Source of the DNA: Amycolatopsis arida
GTDB lineage: Bacteria > Actinomycetota > Actinomycetes > Mycobacteriales > Pseudonocardiaceae
DNA: 64,000 nt
Direction: 5' to 3'
Assembly (NCBI RefSeq): GCF_900115565.1
Contig: NZ_FOWW01000004.1
Location: 248,001 to 312,000 of the forward strand
In this document: positions 8,902-17,403 of the stretch, piece by piece
Layout: every line of letters begins with the position of its first letter
Numbering within the stretch: the first letter of the stretch is position 1
Translations under genes and position numbers: made by a program
The notes under the pieces: model-generated
Seen by the model: only the letters and a program-made list of their open reading frames with translations
The model's database searches: none
What the model was told of the DNA's origin: nothing

Positions 8902-8944
8902 CGCCGGTGGGACGCAGCAGGGCTCGGCGGAAGGGAGAGGGCAC

Positions 8945-10318
8945 ATGCCAACATCGGCGACCCCCGGGGCGGCGCGGGTGACAGCCCCGCCGGGGCCGCG
9001 CTGGCCGTGGGAGCAAATCCGGCTCGCCCGACTGCTGGCCAGGGTGCCGGCCGAGGGCCTGAGCCTGCTGCACCGGAGGTACGGCCCGGTCGTCCGCTTC
9101 GGGTACCCGCCGTTCCGCTACGTCGCCATGCTGGGCCCGGAGGCCAACCGGTTCATCCTGGCCGAGCGGCTGGACCTGTTCCGGTGGCGGGAGGCCATGG
9201 CGTTCCTCGTCCCGGTGGACGGGGAGACCGCCATGGTGGTCAGCGACGGTGACGACCACCGGCGCCGCCGCCAGGCCGTCCAGTCGGCGTTCACCGCGCG
9301 GCGGATCCACCGCCACCTCGGCATCATGATCGAGGAGTTCGCCGCCGAGCTGGCCCGCTGGCCCTCCGGCGGTACGGTCGACGCCCTCGAGGCGCTGCGC
9401 CGGCCGATCAAGCGGATCACCGTGCGCTCGCTGTTCGGCGACCAGCTGGACCGGGCCGACGAGCTGGGCGCGGCGCTGGACACCACGATCGGCTACGTGA
9501 ACCTGCCGGTGTGGCGGCAGTTCAAGATCGACCTGCCCGGCACCCGGTGGCACCGGGCGAAGGCCGCGCGGCGGCGGACGGACCTGATCGTCAACGCCGA
9601 GATCGCCCGGCGCCGCGCCGGTTCCGGCCGGTCCGACCCACCGGACGTCCTGGACGTCCTGCTCGCCGCCGTCGACGAGAACGGCGCGCCGGCCCTGTCC
9701 GACCTCGAGGTCCGGGACCAGGTGGTCAGCCTCATCGCCGCCTCCTACGACACGATCGGCAGCGCCGCCGCCTGGGCGCTGCACGAGCTGATCGCCAACC
9801 CGGCCGTGCGGGAGACCGCGCGGGCCGAGGTCACCGAGGTAGTGGGCGACGAGCGGCTCACCGTCGAGGCGCTCAACCGGATGCCCTACCTCGACGCGGT
9901 CGTCAACGAGACGCTGCGGAAGTGGCCGCCCACGTCGGTCAGCACCCGCAAGGTCACGGCGACGTTCGAGTTCGCCGGCGTCCGGGTTCCCGCGGGGTCC
10001 ATGGTGCTCTACTCGCCCTACGTCACCCATCGGATGCCGGAGCTGTGGGCCGAGCCCGACCGCTTCCGGCCCGAGCGGTGGCTGGAGGGGAAGGCCGCGC
10101 CGTACTCGTTCGTCCCGTTCGGCGGCGGCTACCGGCGGTGTATCGGCTTCGTGTTCGCCACCCAGCAGCTGAAGGTGCTGCTGGTCGAGGCGTTGCGCTC
10201 GGTGGAGCTGGCCGCCGAGTACGACACGCTCACCCCGTTCGGCATCCCGGCGCTGCACCCCGGCGAGGGCCTGCCGGTGCGGGTCACCCGGCCGGTGCGG
10301 CTGCCGGTGGCCGGCTGA
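8945..10318 (+). CDS. Cytochrome P450
   Basis: A 457-residue P450 with the heme-binding loop FGGGYRRCIG (Cys399 as thiolate ligand), the ExxR motif ETLR of the K helix and a PERW segment before the heme loop. The I-helix motif is AASYDT, so the usual acidic-alcohol pair is D-T instead of E-T. At 457 residues it is longer than most soluble actinomycete P450s (about 400) and looks like a CYP110/CYP51-like branch that often acts on lipids or terpenes. It follows the SRPBCC gene by 43 bases and is probably co-transcribed. Needs external redox partners, none of which is in the window. Confidence 0.92.
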   Translation: MPTSATPGAARVTAPPGPRWPWEQIRLARLLARVPAEGLSLLHRRYGPVVRFGYPPFRYVAMLGPEANRFILAERLDLFRWREAMAFLVPVDGETAMVVSDGDDHRRRRQAVQSAFTARRIHRHLGIMIEEFAAELARWPSGGTVDALEALRRPIKRITVRSLFGDQLDRADELGAALDTTIGYVNLPVWRQFKIDLPGTRWHRAKAARRRTDLIVNAEIARRRAGSGRSDPPDVLDVLLAAVDENGAPALSDLEVRDQVVSLIAASYDTIGSAAAWALHELIANPAVRETARAEVTEVVGDERLTVEALNRMPYLDAVVNETLRKWPPTSVSTRKVTATFEFAGVRVPAGSMVLYSPYVTHRMPELWAEPDRFRPERWLEGKAAPYSFVPFGGGYRRCIGFVFATQQLKVLLVEALRSVELAAEYDTLTPFGIPALHPGEGLPVRVTRPVRLPVAG

Positions 10319-10360
10319 TCGCAACGGTCACGCCTTCCCGCCGACCGCCTCCCGATCGCC

Positions 10361-10389
10361 TGGACCGTGATCGGACCGTCACCTACCAT
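10361..10389 (+). promoter_or_regulatory. Promoter of the NAD-dependent epimerase gene
   Basis: TGGACC and TACCAT are 17 bases apart, and the -10 ends nine bases before the ATG at 10399. The transcript would be leaderless or nearly so; no ribosome-binding sequence is needed. Confidence 0.45.
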
Positions 10390-10398
10390 CGAGGACCC

Positions 10399-11316
10399 AT
10401 GAAGGTGTTCGTGACCGGCGCCACGGGCGTGCTCGGCCGGCGGGCGGTGCCGGAGCTGGTCCGCGCCGGGCACGAGGTGACCGCCGTGGCGCGCTCGGCC
10501 GACAAGGCGGCGCTGCTGCGCGGATGGGACGCCGAGCCGGTCGGCGTCGATCTGTTCGACCCGGCGGCGGTCTGCGCCGCGGTGGCCGGGCACGATGTCG
10601 TGGTCAACCTCGCCACCAGGATCCCGCCGCCGTCCCGGGCGGCGTTCAGCAGAGCATGGGCGGAGGGCAGCCGGCTGCGCTCGGAGGCCTCCCGCAACCT
10701 GGTCGACGCGGCGCTGGCGGCCGGGGCCGACCGGTTCGTCCAGGAGTCGATCGCCTTCATCTACCCCGACAGCGGGGACCGGTGGATCGACGAGGACGTT
10801 CCGCTCGACCCGCCCGCGCTGGGCAGGGCCAACCAGGCCGCGGAGGCGCAGGCCGCCCGGTTCACCGCGGCCGGCGGCACCGGTGTGGTGCTGCGGTTCG
10901 GGCAGTTCTACGCGCCGGAGGCCGTCCACACGCGGTACATGCTATCGATGCTGCGCCGCCGGATGCCCGCGCTGCCCGGCCCCCGCGACGCCTACTCGCC
11001 CACGGTGGCCGCCGAGGACGCCGGCACGGCCGTGGCCGCCGCGCTCGACGTCCCGGCCGGCACCTGGAACGTCTGCGACGACGAGCCGCTGACCAGGGCG
11101 GCGTTCCACCGCGCGGTGGCCGAGGCGCTGGGCGTGCGACCGCCGCTCGGCACCGGGAGCCTGCTGTTCCGGCTGAGCGGCAACACCCGCTTCTACCTCC
11201 GCTCGCTGCGGGTCGCCAACCGCCGGTTCACGGCGGCGTCCGGCTGGTCGCCCCGGTACCCGGACGCGGCCAGCGGCTGGCGTGCCCTCCTCGCCGACAT
11301 TCCAGCGAAGAAATAG
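10399..11316 (+). CDS. NAD-dependent epimerase/dehydratase family protein
   Basis: A 305-residue extended SDR. The N-terminus has the dinucleotide motif GATGVLG at residues 7-13. The usual YxxxK catalytic pair is not clear; the expected region reads RANQAAEAQA, so the active-site tyrosine and lysine may be missing or replaced. Such atypical members can act as NAD-binding reductases or regulators. It appears to have its own near-leaderless promoter and is followed by another short unit. No partner enzyme makes its role evident. Confidence 0.78.
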   Translation: MKVFVTGATGVLGRRAVPELVRAGHEVTAVARSADKAALLRGWDAEPVGVDLFDPAAVCAAVAGHDVVVNLATRIPPPSRAAFSRAWAEGSRLRSEASRNLVDAALAAGADRFVQESIAFIYPDSGDRWIDEDVPLDPPALGRANQAAEAQAARFTAAGGTGVVLRFGQFYAPEAVHTRYMLSMLRRRMPALPGPRDAYSPTVAAEDAGTAVAAALDVPAGTWNVCDDEPLTRAAFHRAVAEALGVRPPLGTGSLLFRLSGNTRFYLRSLRVANRRFTAASGWSPRYPDAASGWRALLADIPAKK

Positions 11317-11378
11317 TTCGCCCGCGCGTTTCCGGTCGCCGCGTTCCGGTGCCCCGCCGGTCGCCGTAGCATGCGTTC

Positions 11379-11882
11379 ATGCTGCGTCTGCCCACCCGAG
11401 AGACAATGGAAAACTGGATGTTGCGGTACTACGATCGCAACCGGGATCCGGCCGCGTTCGCGGTGCCGGTCGCGCGGTCGGGAAGCCTGTGCGCCCTGCG
11501 CGGCCACAAATACGCGGTGCTGGTCACCTATCGGCGCAACGGCGAGCCGGTGCCCTCGCCCATCTGGTTCGGCCTGGACGGTGACCGGGCGTTCGTCCGC
11601 ACCGGCCTCGACTCGTGGAAGGTCCGGCGGATCCGGAACAACCCGCACGTCGTGATCGCTCCCTCGACCCGCAAGGGCAGGCCGATCGGCCCCGGGATCC
11701 CAGCCGTGGTGCGGATCCTGCCACCGGAGGAGCATCCCCGGGCCATCGCCGCCCGGATCGCGGCCTACGGTCTCGGCCGCTGGATCTACGACCGGACCAT
11801 CGCCAAGGTGTACGGCGAGGCCGCCTACCTGGAGATCACCGCGACCCACCCGGAGCCCGCGGCGGACCTGGCCGAGGGCTGA
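11379..11882 (+). CDS. F420-type (PPOX-class split beta-barrel) oxidoreductase
   Basis: A 167-residue protein with the split-barrel pattern of PPOX-class F420-dependent reductases: KYAVLVTYRRNGEPVPSPIW followed by WKVRRIRNNPHVVIAP. Family members reduce double bonds, quinones or imines with reduced F420, or bind flavin. A TAGCAT box (11367-11372) ends six bases before the ATG at 11379, suggesting a leaderless message. It stands alone between two promoters, within the cluster; a reductive tailoring role is plausible. Confidence 0.78.
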   Translation: MLRLPTRETMENWMLRYYDRNRDPAAFAVPVARSGSLCALRGHKYAVLVTYRRNGEPVPSPIWFGLDGDRAFVRTGLDSWKVRRIRNNPHVVIAPSTRKGRPIGPGIPAVVRILPPEEHPRAIAARIAAYGLGRWIYDRTIAKVYGEAAYLEITATHPEPAADLAEG

Positions 11883-12195
11883 CCCGAGGGCACTACCACA
11901 GCGTCGCGATCGGCGCCGAACGAGGCGAAGGAATTCGTCGAATTCGCGCTCGGTTGTTCCGGCTGAATTCGACTGATACGATCATCAGCCTCGAGATGCT
12001 GGGGTTCCTGGGGACATTTACCGACGGCTGGGCGGCGCATCTTTGACATCGCCCGTCCGAATATCGTCGACTGAATACCGAGCCACTGAAAATCGACGTC
12101 CGAGCGACCACCCGTTCGCACGGGGATTTCCGTGTCACGGGTGAGTTCGGGGGAGCGCCGGCACGCCGAATCGACTCGTGAGAGGGGTCCGTCTC
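11883..12195. other. Intergenic promoter region of the second StrR-type regulator
   Basis: No gene is supported here. The region is AT-richer than its surroundings between about 11930 and 12090. It contains the inverted repeat and promoter at 11937-11982 described separately, leaving a leader of about 200 bases before the ATG at 12196. Confidence 0.6.
11937..11982 (+). promoter_or_regulatory. Promoter embedded in a GTCGAATTC / GAATTCGAC inverted repeat
   Basis: Perfect 9-base arms GTCGAATTC (11937-11945) and GAATTCGAC (11965-11973) are separated by 19 bases. A promoter with TTGTTC (11954-11959), a 17-base spacer and TACGAT (11977-11982) lies across the repeat, so the right arm sits in the spacer. 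StrR-family activators bind long, widely spaced TTCGA/TCGAA-type repeats, so autoregulation or control by the paralogue is plausible. Confidence 0.6.
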
Positions 12196-13203
12196 ATGGA
12201 AGGTCGGGGAAGGGGCGTCGCCGTGGCCGACGCGGCCCGCCGTCCCACCGAGCTGGTTCCGCTCGACGCGCTGGTGACGGACGGCTCGCCGCGGTCCTCC
12301 GGCGCGGACATGGCGCACGCCCGGTTGCTGGCCGAGTCCGAGGCCGACCTGCCACCGATCCTGGTCAACCGCAGGACGATGCGGGTCATCGACGGCGCGC
12401 ACCGCGTGCTGGCCGCCACGCTGCGCGGCCAGCACGCCATCGCCGCGCAGTTCTTCGACTGCGATGACGAGGAGGCCTTCGTCCTGGCGGTGGAGGCGAA
12501 CGTCGCGCACGGCCTCCCGCTGTCGCTGGCCGAGCGCACCGCCGCGGCCGAACGGATCATTGCCTCGCACGGCGAGTGGTCGGACCGGGCGATCGCGGCC
12601 GTCACCGGGCTGGCACACAAGACGGTCGGTGCCATCCGCCGGCGTTCGAGTGGGGAAGTTCCCCAGTCGCCCACCCGGCGGGGCCGGGACGGCAGGGCGC
12701 GCCCGGTCGACGGCGCCGCCGGCAGGGCCGAGGCGGGCCGGCTGCTCGCCAGCCGGCCGCACGCGTCGCTGCGGGAGATCGCCAGGGAGGCCGGGGTGTG
12801 CCCGGCGACGGTGTGGGACGTGCGGGCCCGGTTGGCTCGCGGCGAGGACCCGGTCCCGCCGGCCCGACAGGAGTCGCGCGGCTCCGGGGCCGGGACGGGC
12901 GGGCGAGCCGAGCCGCCGGCCCGGCTGCGCCCGGTCGCCCGGCTTGACCACCCGCCCGCCGACGGGCCGTCGGCGGTGCGGAACCTGCGCAGGGACCCTT
13001 CCCTGCGGTTCTCCGAGTCGGGCCGGTTGCTGCTGCGGCTGCTGGAGGTCTCCGCGATGGGGCCGCGGGACTGGGAGCGGCTCGGCGACACGGTCCCGAC
13101 CCACTGCACCGAGGTGGTCGCGACGGTGGCCAGGGTGTGCGGCCAGGCGTGGCACGCCTTCGCCGCCGACCTGGAGCAGCGGCAGCGCCGGCGGTCCGGC
13201 TGA
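12196..13203 (+). CDS. StrR-family (ParB-like) pathway-specific activator
   Basis: An intact 335-residue paralogue of the frameshifted regulator at 5794-6785. It has the ParB-like part (PPILVNRRTMRVIDGAHR, about residues 54-71) and the helix-turn-helix WSDRAIAAVTGLAHKTVGAI, then a second HTH-like segment (SLREIAREAGVCPATVW). StrR, NovG and Tei15-type proteins with this layout activate antibiotic operons. ATG at 12196 has GAGAGGGG eight bases upstream; GTG at 12178 or 12222 is possible. It lies directly before the 3-HAA core operon (40 bases upstream of the PhzE gene) and is the likely activator of that operon and itself. Confidence 0.9.
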   Translation: MEGRGRGVAVADAARRPTELVPLDALVTDGSPRSSGADMAHARLLAESEADLPPILVNRRTMRVIDGAHRVLAATLRGQHAIAAQFFDCDDEEAFVLAVEANVAHGLPLSLAERTAAAERIIASHGEWSDRAIAAVTGLAHKTVGAIRRRSSGEVPQSPTRRGRDGRARPVDGAAGRAEAGRLLASRPHASLREIAREAGVCPATVWDVRARLARGEDPVPPARQESRGSGAGTGGRAEPPARLRPVARLDHPPADGPSAVRNLRRDPSLRFSESGRLLLRLLEVSAMGPRDWERLGDTVPTHCTEVVATVARVCGQAWHAFAADLEQRQRRRSG

Positions 13204-13243
13204 CCGGTGCGGCCCGACCCCACCGTGGAAAGGGAAGGTGAGC

Positions 13244-15322
13244 ATGACGATCAGCACGGTCCGCGACACCGCGACCGTCGAGGCCCGGGAGCTGATGGCC
13301 GACCTGCTGGCGCCGGACCCGCCCGCGTTCGCGTTGCTGTGCCGGTCCACCGGCGCGGCGCCCGCGGCGGGGGAGTCCACTATGGAGGAATCTACGGTGG
13401 AGCTGGTCGCCGGCGAGGCCGTCGAGCTGACCGCGCTCGCCGACCTCCCGCTGCCCGCGGCCGGCACGGCCGCGGGCGAGGTGCTGGCGGTTGTCCCGTT
13501 CCGGCAGATCACCGAGCGCGGGTACGCCTGCCACGACGACGGGGCACCGATCCTGGCGCTCACCGCGGACCGCAGGGCCGGCCTGCCCGTCCCCGACGCG
13601 CTCGAGCTGCTGCCCGACGTCGAGGTCTCGGTGTCCGGCGGTGGCTTCGACCTCCCGGACGACGAGTACGCGCGGGTGGTCCGCCGGATCGTCGACGGCG
13701 AGATCCGCGCCGGTGAGGGCTCCAACTTCGTCATCCGGCGGACCTTCACCGCGACCCTCGACGGGTACCGGCCGGCGGTGGCGATGACCATCTTCCGCCG
13801 CCTGCTGACCGCGGAGAGCAACGCCTACTGGACCTTCCTGGTGCACACCGGTGACCGCACCTTCGTCGGGGCGTCGCCGGAGCAGCACGTTCGGTCGAGC
13901 GGCGGGGTCGTGCGGATGAACCCGATCAGCGGGACCTACCGGTACCCGCCCTCCGGCGCGGACCCGCGCGGGGTGCTGGACTTCCTCGCCGACCAGAAGG
14001 AGATCGACGAGCTGTACATGGTCGTCGACGAGGAGTTGAAGATGCTCGCCGGGGTCTGCCGGGGCGGCGCCAGGGTGCGCGGGCCGTACCTGCGGGAGAT
14101 GGCCCGGCTGGCACACACCGAGTACGTGCTGGAGGGTCCCTGCGCGCGGGACGCGCGCGAGGTGCTGCGTGAGACGATGTTCGCGCCCACCGTCGTCGGC
14201 AGCCCGCTGGAGAACGCCTGCAGGGTGATCGCCCGGCACGAGGCCGGCGGCCGCGGCTACTACGCCGGCGCGTTGGCGCTGCTCGGCAGGGACGCCTCCG
14301 GTTCTTCCACAGTGGACTCGGCGATCCTGATCCGCACCGCCGAGATCCACCGGGACGGCGCCCTCCGGATCGATGTCGGCGCGACGCTGGTACGGGACTC
14401 CCGACCGGCGGCCGAGGTCGCCGAGACCTGGGCCAAGGTGGACGCCTTGCTGGCCGCCACCGGCGTACGCGCGCCGAACGGACCAGCGGGGCGGCGCCGG
14501 ACCGGTCCGGATGGCTCCGGAAGCACCCGCGCCCCGCTCGGCGGGCGCGCCGACGTGGCGGCGGCGCTGCGGCGGCGCAACGCCGGGCTGTCCGCGTTCT
14601 GGCTCGCCTCGCCGGACCCACCGGAGCCGGATCCCGCCGTGCCTGGTTCCGCCGTGCCTGGTTCCGCCGTGCCTGATGTCGCCGTGCCTGATGTCGCCGT
14701 GCCGGACCGCCCAGCGTCGAACCGCCCGGTGCCCGGCCGGGTGTTGATCGTCGACGCCGAGGACATGTTCACCCGGATGCTCGGCCACCAGGTGCGCGCA
14801 CTCGGTGCCGAGGTCGCCCTCCGGCCGTGGTCGGCGGTCGCGCCGGACGACGTCGCCGCGGCCGACTGCGTGCTGCTCGGGCCGGGGCCGGGGGATCCGC
14901 GCGCGGGCGGCGACCCCCGGATCGCCGCGCTGCGCGGCTTCGTCGAGCGGCTGCTCGACGCCCGGGTCCCGTTCGTCGCCGAGTGCCTGAGCCACCAGGT
15001 GCTCTGTGCCGTGCTGGGCCTGCCGCTGGTAGCCAGGAACCGGCCGAACCAGGGCACCCGGCACCGGATCGACCTGTTCGGCACCCCGGAGCTGGTCGGC
15101 TTCTACAACTCCTACGCCGCCCGGCACGACGCCGACCGCCTCACCGCCGCCCCCGGCTCGGTGGAGGTGTGCCGGGACACCCGCACCGGCGAGGTGCACG
15201 CCGTGCGCGGCCCCGGATTCGCCTCGGCCCAGTTCCACCTGGAGTCGGTGCTGACCGAGCGCGGCGCCGAGATCCTCGCCGGGCTCGTCGCCTGGGCGGC
15301 CGGCACGGGGGAGGAGCGGTGA
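13244..15322 (+). CDS. phzE: 2-amino-2-desoxyisochorismate (ADIC) synthase, PhzE-type
   Basis: A 692-residue fusion of a chorismate-using synthase domain (about 1-410) and a class I glutamine amidotransferase domain (about 500-690). The synthase part has MNPISGTYRYP, as in PhzE. The amidotransferase triad is Cys581 (ECLSHQ), His665 and Glu667 (FHLES). The PhzE reaction gives ADIC from chorismate and glutamine without loss of pyruvate, feeding the isochorismatase downstream. A proline-rich linker with pentapeptide repeats joins the two domains. A good ribosome-binding sequence (AGGGAAGG) precedes the ATG. An anthranilate synthase activity is the alternative, but the neighbouring PhzD and EntA-like genes favour ADIC. 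Confidence 0.92.
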   Translation: MTISTVRDTATVEARELMADLLAPDPPAFALLCRSTGAAPAAGESTMEESTVELVAGEAVELTALADLPLPAAGTAAGEVLAVVPFRQITERGYACHDDGAPILALTADRRAGLPVPDALELLPDVEVSVSGGGFDLPDDEYARVVRRIVDGEIRAGEGSNFVIRRTFTATLDGYRPAVAMTIFRRLLTAESNAYWTFLVHTGDRTFVGASPEQHVRSSGGVVRMNPISGTYRYPPSGADPRGVLDFLADQKEIDELYMVVDEELKMLAGVCRGGARVRGPYLREMARLAHTEYVLEGPCARDAREVLRETMFAPTVVGSPLENACRVIARHEAGGRGYYAGALALLGRDASGSSTVDSAILIRTAEIHRDGALRIDVGATLVRDSRPAAEVAETWAKVDALLAATGVRAPNGPAGRRRTGPDGSGSTRAPLGGRADVAAALRRRNAGLSAFWLASPDPPEPDPAVPGSAVPGSAVPDVAVPDVAVPDRPASNRPVPGRVLIVDAEDMFTRMLGHQVRALGAEVALRPWSAVAPDDVAAADCVLLGPGPGDPRAGGDPRIAALRGFVERLLDARVPFVAECLSHQVLCAVLGLPLVARNRPNQGTRHRIDLFGTPELVGFYNSYAARHDADRLTAAPGSVEVCRDTRTGEVHAVRGPGFASAQFHLESVLTERGAEILAGLVAWAAGTGEER
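14636..14707 (+). repeat. 15-bp in-frame tandem repeat in the PhzE interdomain linker
   Basis: Four full copies of a 15-base unit (first two GCCGTGCCTGGTTCC, next two GCCGTGCCTGATGTC) and a partial fifth copy. They encode AVPGS, AVPGS, AVPDV, AVPDV and AVPD. The repeat keeps the frame, so it changes only linker length. Confidence 0.9.
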
Positions 15323-16527
15323 TGGTCGCGGACCCGCTGTCCCTGCTGGTGGAGCCGATCCGGCGGCGGCTCGACGGTGCCGTCGCCGCGCAGCAGCCGC
15401 ACTGGACGGCCCACCCCGACCTGCCCGGCTGCCGGGCCGTGCTCGCCGAGGCGCCGGCACCCGTGTCGGCGGCAGAGGTCGCCGAGGTGCAGCGGGCCGT
15501 CGCGGTGGTGGCCGGCGGCAACGCCCAGGTGCTCCAGCTCGGCGACTGCGCGGAGAGCTTCCACGAGGTCGGGGAGGAGCACGTCCGCGCGAAGCTGGGC
15601 CTGCTGCACGGGCTGGCCGACGAGCTCGCCCGGCGCGGCGGTCAGGAGGTGCTGCGGGTCGGCCGGCTCGGCGGGCAGTTCGCCAAGCCGCGCAGCCAGC
15701 TGACCGAGCGGGTCGGGGACCGCACGCTGCCGGTGTTCCGCGGCCACATGGTCAACTCGGAGGAGCCGACGCCGGCCGCGCGCCGGCACGACCCGCGGCG
15801 GATGCTCCAGGCGCTCGCGGCCAGCGCGGCCGTGCTGGGCCAAGTGCGGGCGGACCGGACACGCCGAGCCGGTGGGCCGTTCGCGGCGGGCCCGTGGGCC
15901 AGCCACGACGCGCTGGTGTTGGACTACGAGGCGAGCCTGGTGCGCGCCGGGGCGGGGAGGCGGTTCCTCGCCTCGACCCACCTGCCGTGGATCGGCGACC
16001 GGACCCGCCAGCCGGGGTCCGCGCACGTCCGGCTGCTGGCCGCGTTGGCCAACCCGGTGGCGTGCAAGGTCGGGCCGACCACCGATCTCGCCGCCCTGCG
16101 GGCCGTGTGCGCGCGACTGGACCCGGACCGCGAGCCCGGCCGGCTGACCCTGATCGTGCGGCTGGGCGCCGGCGCGGTGGCCGACCTGCTGCCGCGCCTC
16201 GTCGCCGCCGTGCGGTCGTGGGGCCATCCGGTGGTGTGGCTGAGCGATCCCATGCACGGCAACACGATCCGCGTCGGCGGCGGGCTGAAGACCCGGCGGC
16301 TGGACGACGTCGTCACCGAGGCCGTTCGGTTCCGCCGCATCCTCCGGCGGTGCGGTGCCCATCCGGGCGGGCTGCACCTCGAGGTCGCCGCGACGGACGT
16401 CACCGAGTGCGTGGGTGGGCCGGTGCGCGACGTCGACGCGCTGCCGCGCCGCTACACGACGCTGTGCGACCCGCGGCTGAACCCGACCCAGACCGCCGAG
16501 CTGCTCCGGCACTGGGCTGAGGCGTGA
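15322..16527 (+). CDS. phzC: DAHP synthase, class II (PhzC-type)
   Basis: A 401-residue plant-type (class II) 3-deoxy-D-arabino-heptulosonate-7-phosphate synthase. Visible motifs include GDCAESF (metal-binding cysteine), the basic stretch RVGRLGGQFAKPRS, then GPTTD, and SDPMHGNT near the C-terminus. It condenses PEP with erythrose 4-phosphate at the entry of the shikimate pathway. A dedicated copy in a cluster raises chorismate supply. Its length is shorter than the housekeeping enzyme (about 460 residues), and it lacks much of the N-terminal regulatory extension, as in PhzC. The ATG shares one base with the PhzE stop, so translation is coupled. Confidence 0.94.
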   Translation: MVADPLSLLVEPIRRRLDGAVAAQQPHWTAHPDLPGCRAVLAEAPAPVSAAEVAEVQRAVAVVAGGNAQVLQLGDCAESFHEVGEEHVRAKLGLLHGLADELARRGGQEVLRVGRLGGQFAKPRSQLTERVGDRTLPVFRGHMVNSEEPTPAARRHDPRRMLQALAASAAVLGQVRADRTRRAGGPFAAGPWASHDALVLDYEASLVRAGAGRRFLASTHLPWIGDRTRQPGSAHVRLLAALANPVACKVGPTTDLAALRAVCARLDPDREPGRLTLIVRLGAGAVADLLPRLVAAVRSWGHPVVWLSDPMHGNTIRVGGGLKTRRLDDVVTEAVRFRRILRRCGAHPGGLHLEVAATDVTECVGGPVRDVDALPRRYTTLCDPRLNPTQTAELLRHWAEA

Positions 16528-16611
16528 ACCGAGCGGCAGGAAACCCCAGCGGCAGGAACCGGGCGGCGCGGGGCGAGCGATGGGACCGAACGGGAATGGA
16601 GAGGTGGAGAC

Positions 16612-17391
16612 GTGACGGAGAGCAACGGCGGGGTCGCCATGGTGACCGGTGCCGGCGGCGGCATCGGCGGCGCGGTCGCGGCCGCGCTCGCCCGGCAGGG
16701 CTGGGTGGTCGCGGCCGTGGACAGCGCCGCCGACCGGCTGACCGAGCTGACCGAGAAGCTGGCCGCGGACGGGCTGACCGTCGCGGGCTACCGCGCCGAC
16801 GTCGCGGTCAGCGCCGAGGTGGACCGGGCGGTGGCCCGGATCGAGGACGAGCTCGGGCCGGTCGGGCTGCTGGTCAACGCCGCCGGCGTGCTCCGGCTCG
16901 GCGCCGCCACCGAGCTGTCCGACGAGGACTGGCGCGCGGTGCTGTCGGTCAACCTGGACGGTGTCTTCCACTGCTCGCGGGCGGTGGCCGCGCGGATGCG
17001 GCGGCATGGCCGCGGCGCGATCGTGACGGTCGCCTCCAACGCCGCCAGGGTGCCCAGGACACGGATGGCCGCCTACGGCGCGGCGAAGGCGGCGGCGGTC
17101 TCCTACACCAAGACACTCGGGCTCGAGCTGGCCGGGCACGGGATCCGGTGCAACGTGGTGTCGCCCGGCTCGACCGACACCGACATGCTGCGCCAGCTCT
17201 GCGCCGGCGAGGACGGCCGGCGGGCCGCGATCGAAGGGTCCCCGGAGACCTACAAGGTCGGCATCCCGCTGCGCCGGATCGCCGAGCCCGCGGACATCGC
17301 CGACGCCGTGCTGTTCCTGGCGTCCGACCGGGCCCGGCACGTGACCATGCAGGACCTCTGCGTCGACGGCGGCGCGGCGCTGGGCGCGTGA
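16612..17391 (+). CDS. 2,3-dihydro-3-hydroxyanthranilate dehydrogenase (EntA-like SDR)
   Basis: A 259-residue SDR with TGAGGGIG, NAAG, a YGAAK active site and the segment SPGSTDTDM, which is typical of EntA/DhbA 2,3-dihydro-2,3-dihydroxybenzoate dehydrogenases. Set between a PhzE-PhzC pair and a PhzD, it most likely oxidises trans-2,3-dihydro-3-hydroxyanthranilate (DHHA) to 3-hydroxyanthranilate with NAD. Phenazine operons use PhzF at this step; its place here is taken by this dehydrogenase. The GTG start has GAGAGGTGGA upstream. An alternative is oxidation of a salicylate-type diol, but ADIC synthase makes the amino substrate more likely. Confidence 0.86.
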   Translation: MTESNGGVAMVTGAGGGIGGAVAAALARQGWVVAAVDSAADRLTELTEKLAADGLTVAGYRADVAVSAEVDRAVARIEDELGPVGLLVNAAGVLRLGAATELSDEDWRAVLSVNLDGVFHCSRAVAARMRRHGRGAIVTVASNAARVPRTRMAAYGAAKAAAVSYTKTLGLELAGHGIRCNVVSPGSTDTDMLRQLCAGEDGRRAAIEGSPETYKVGIPLRRIAEPADIADAVLFLASDRARHVTMQDLCVDGGAALGA

Positions 17392-17403
17392 GGGGAGGAG
17401 CCG

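Noticed and set aside
12602-15460. Minus-strand open frame of about 950 codons opposite the PhzE-type gene
   Set aside because: Low-complexity translation without any recognisable domain; plus-strand genes explain the region.
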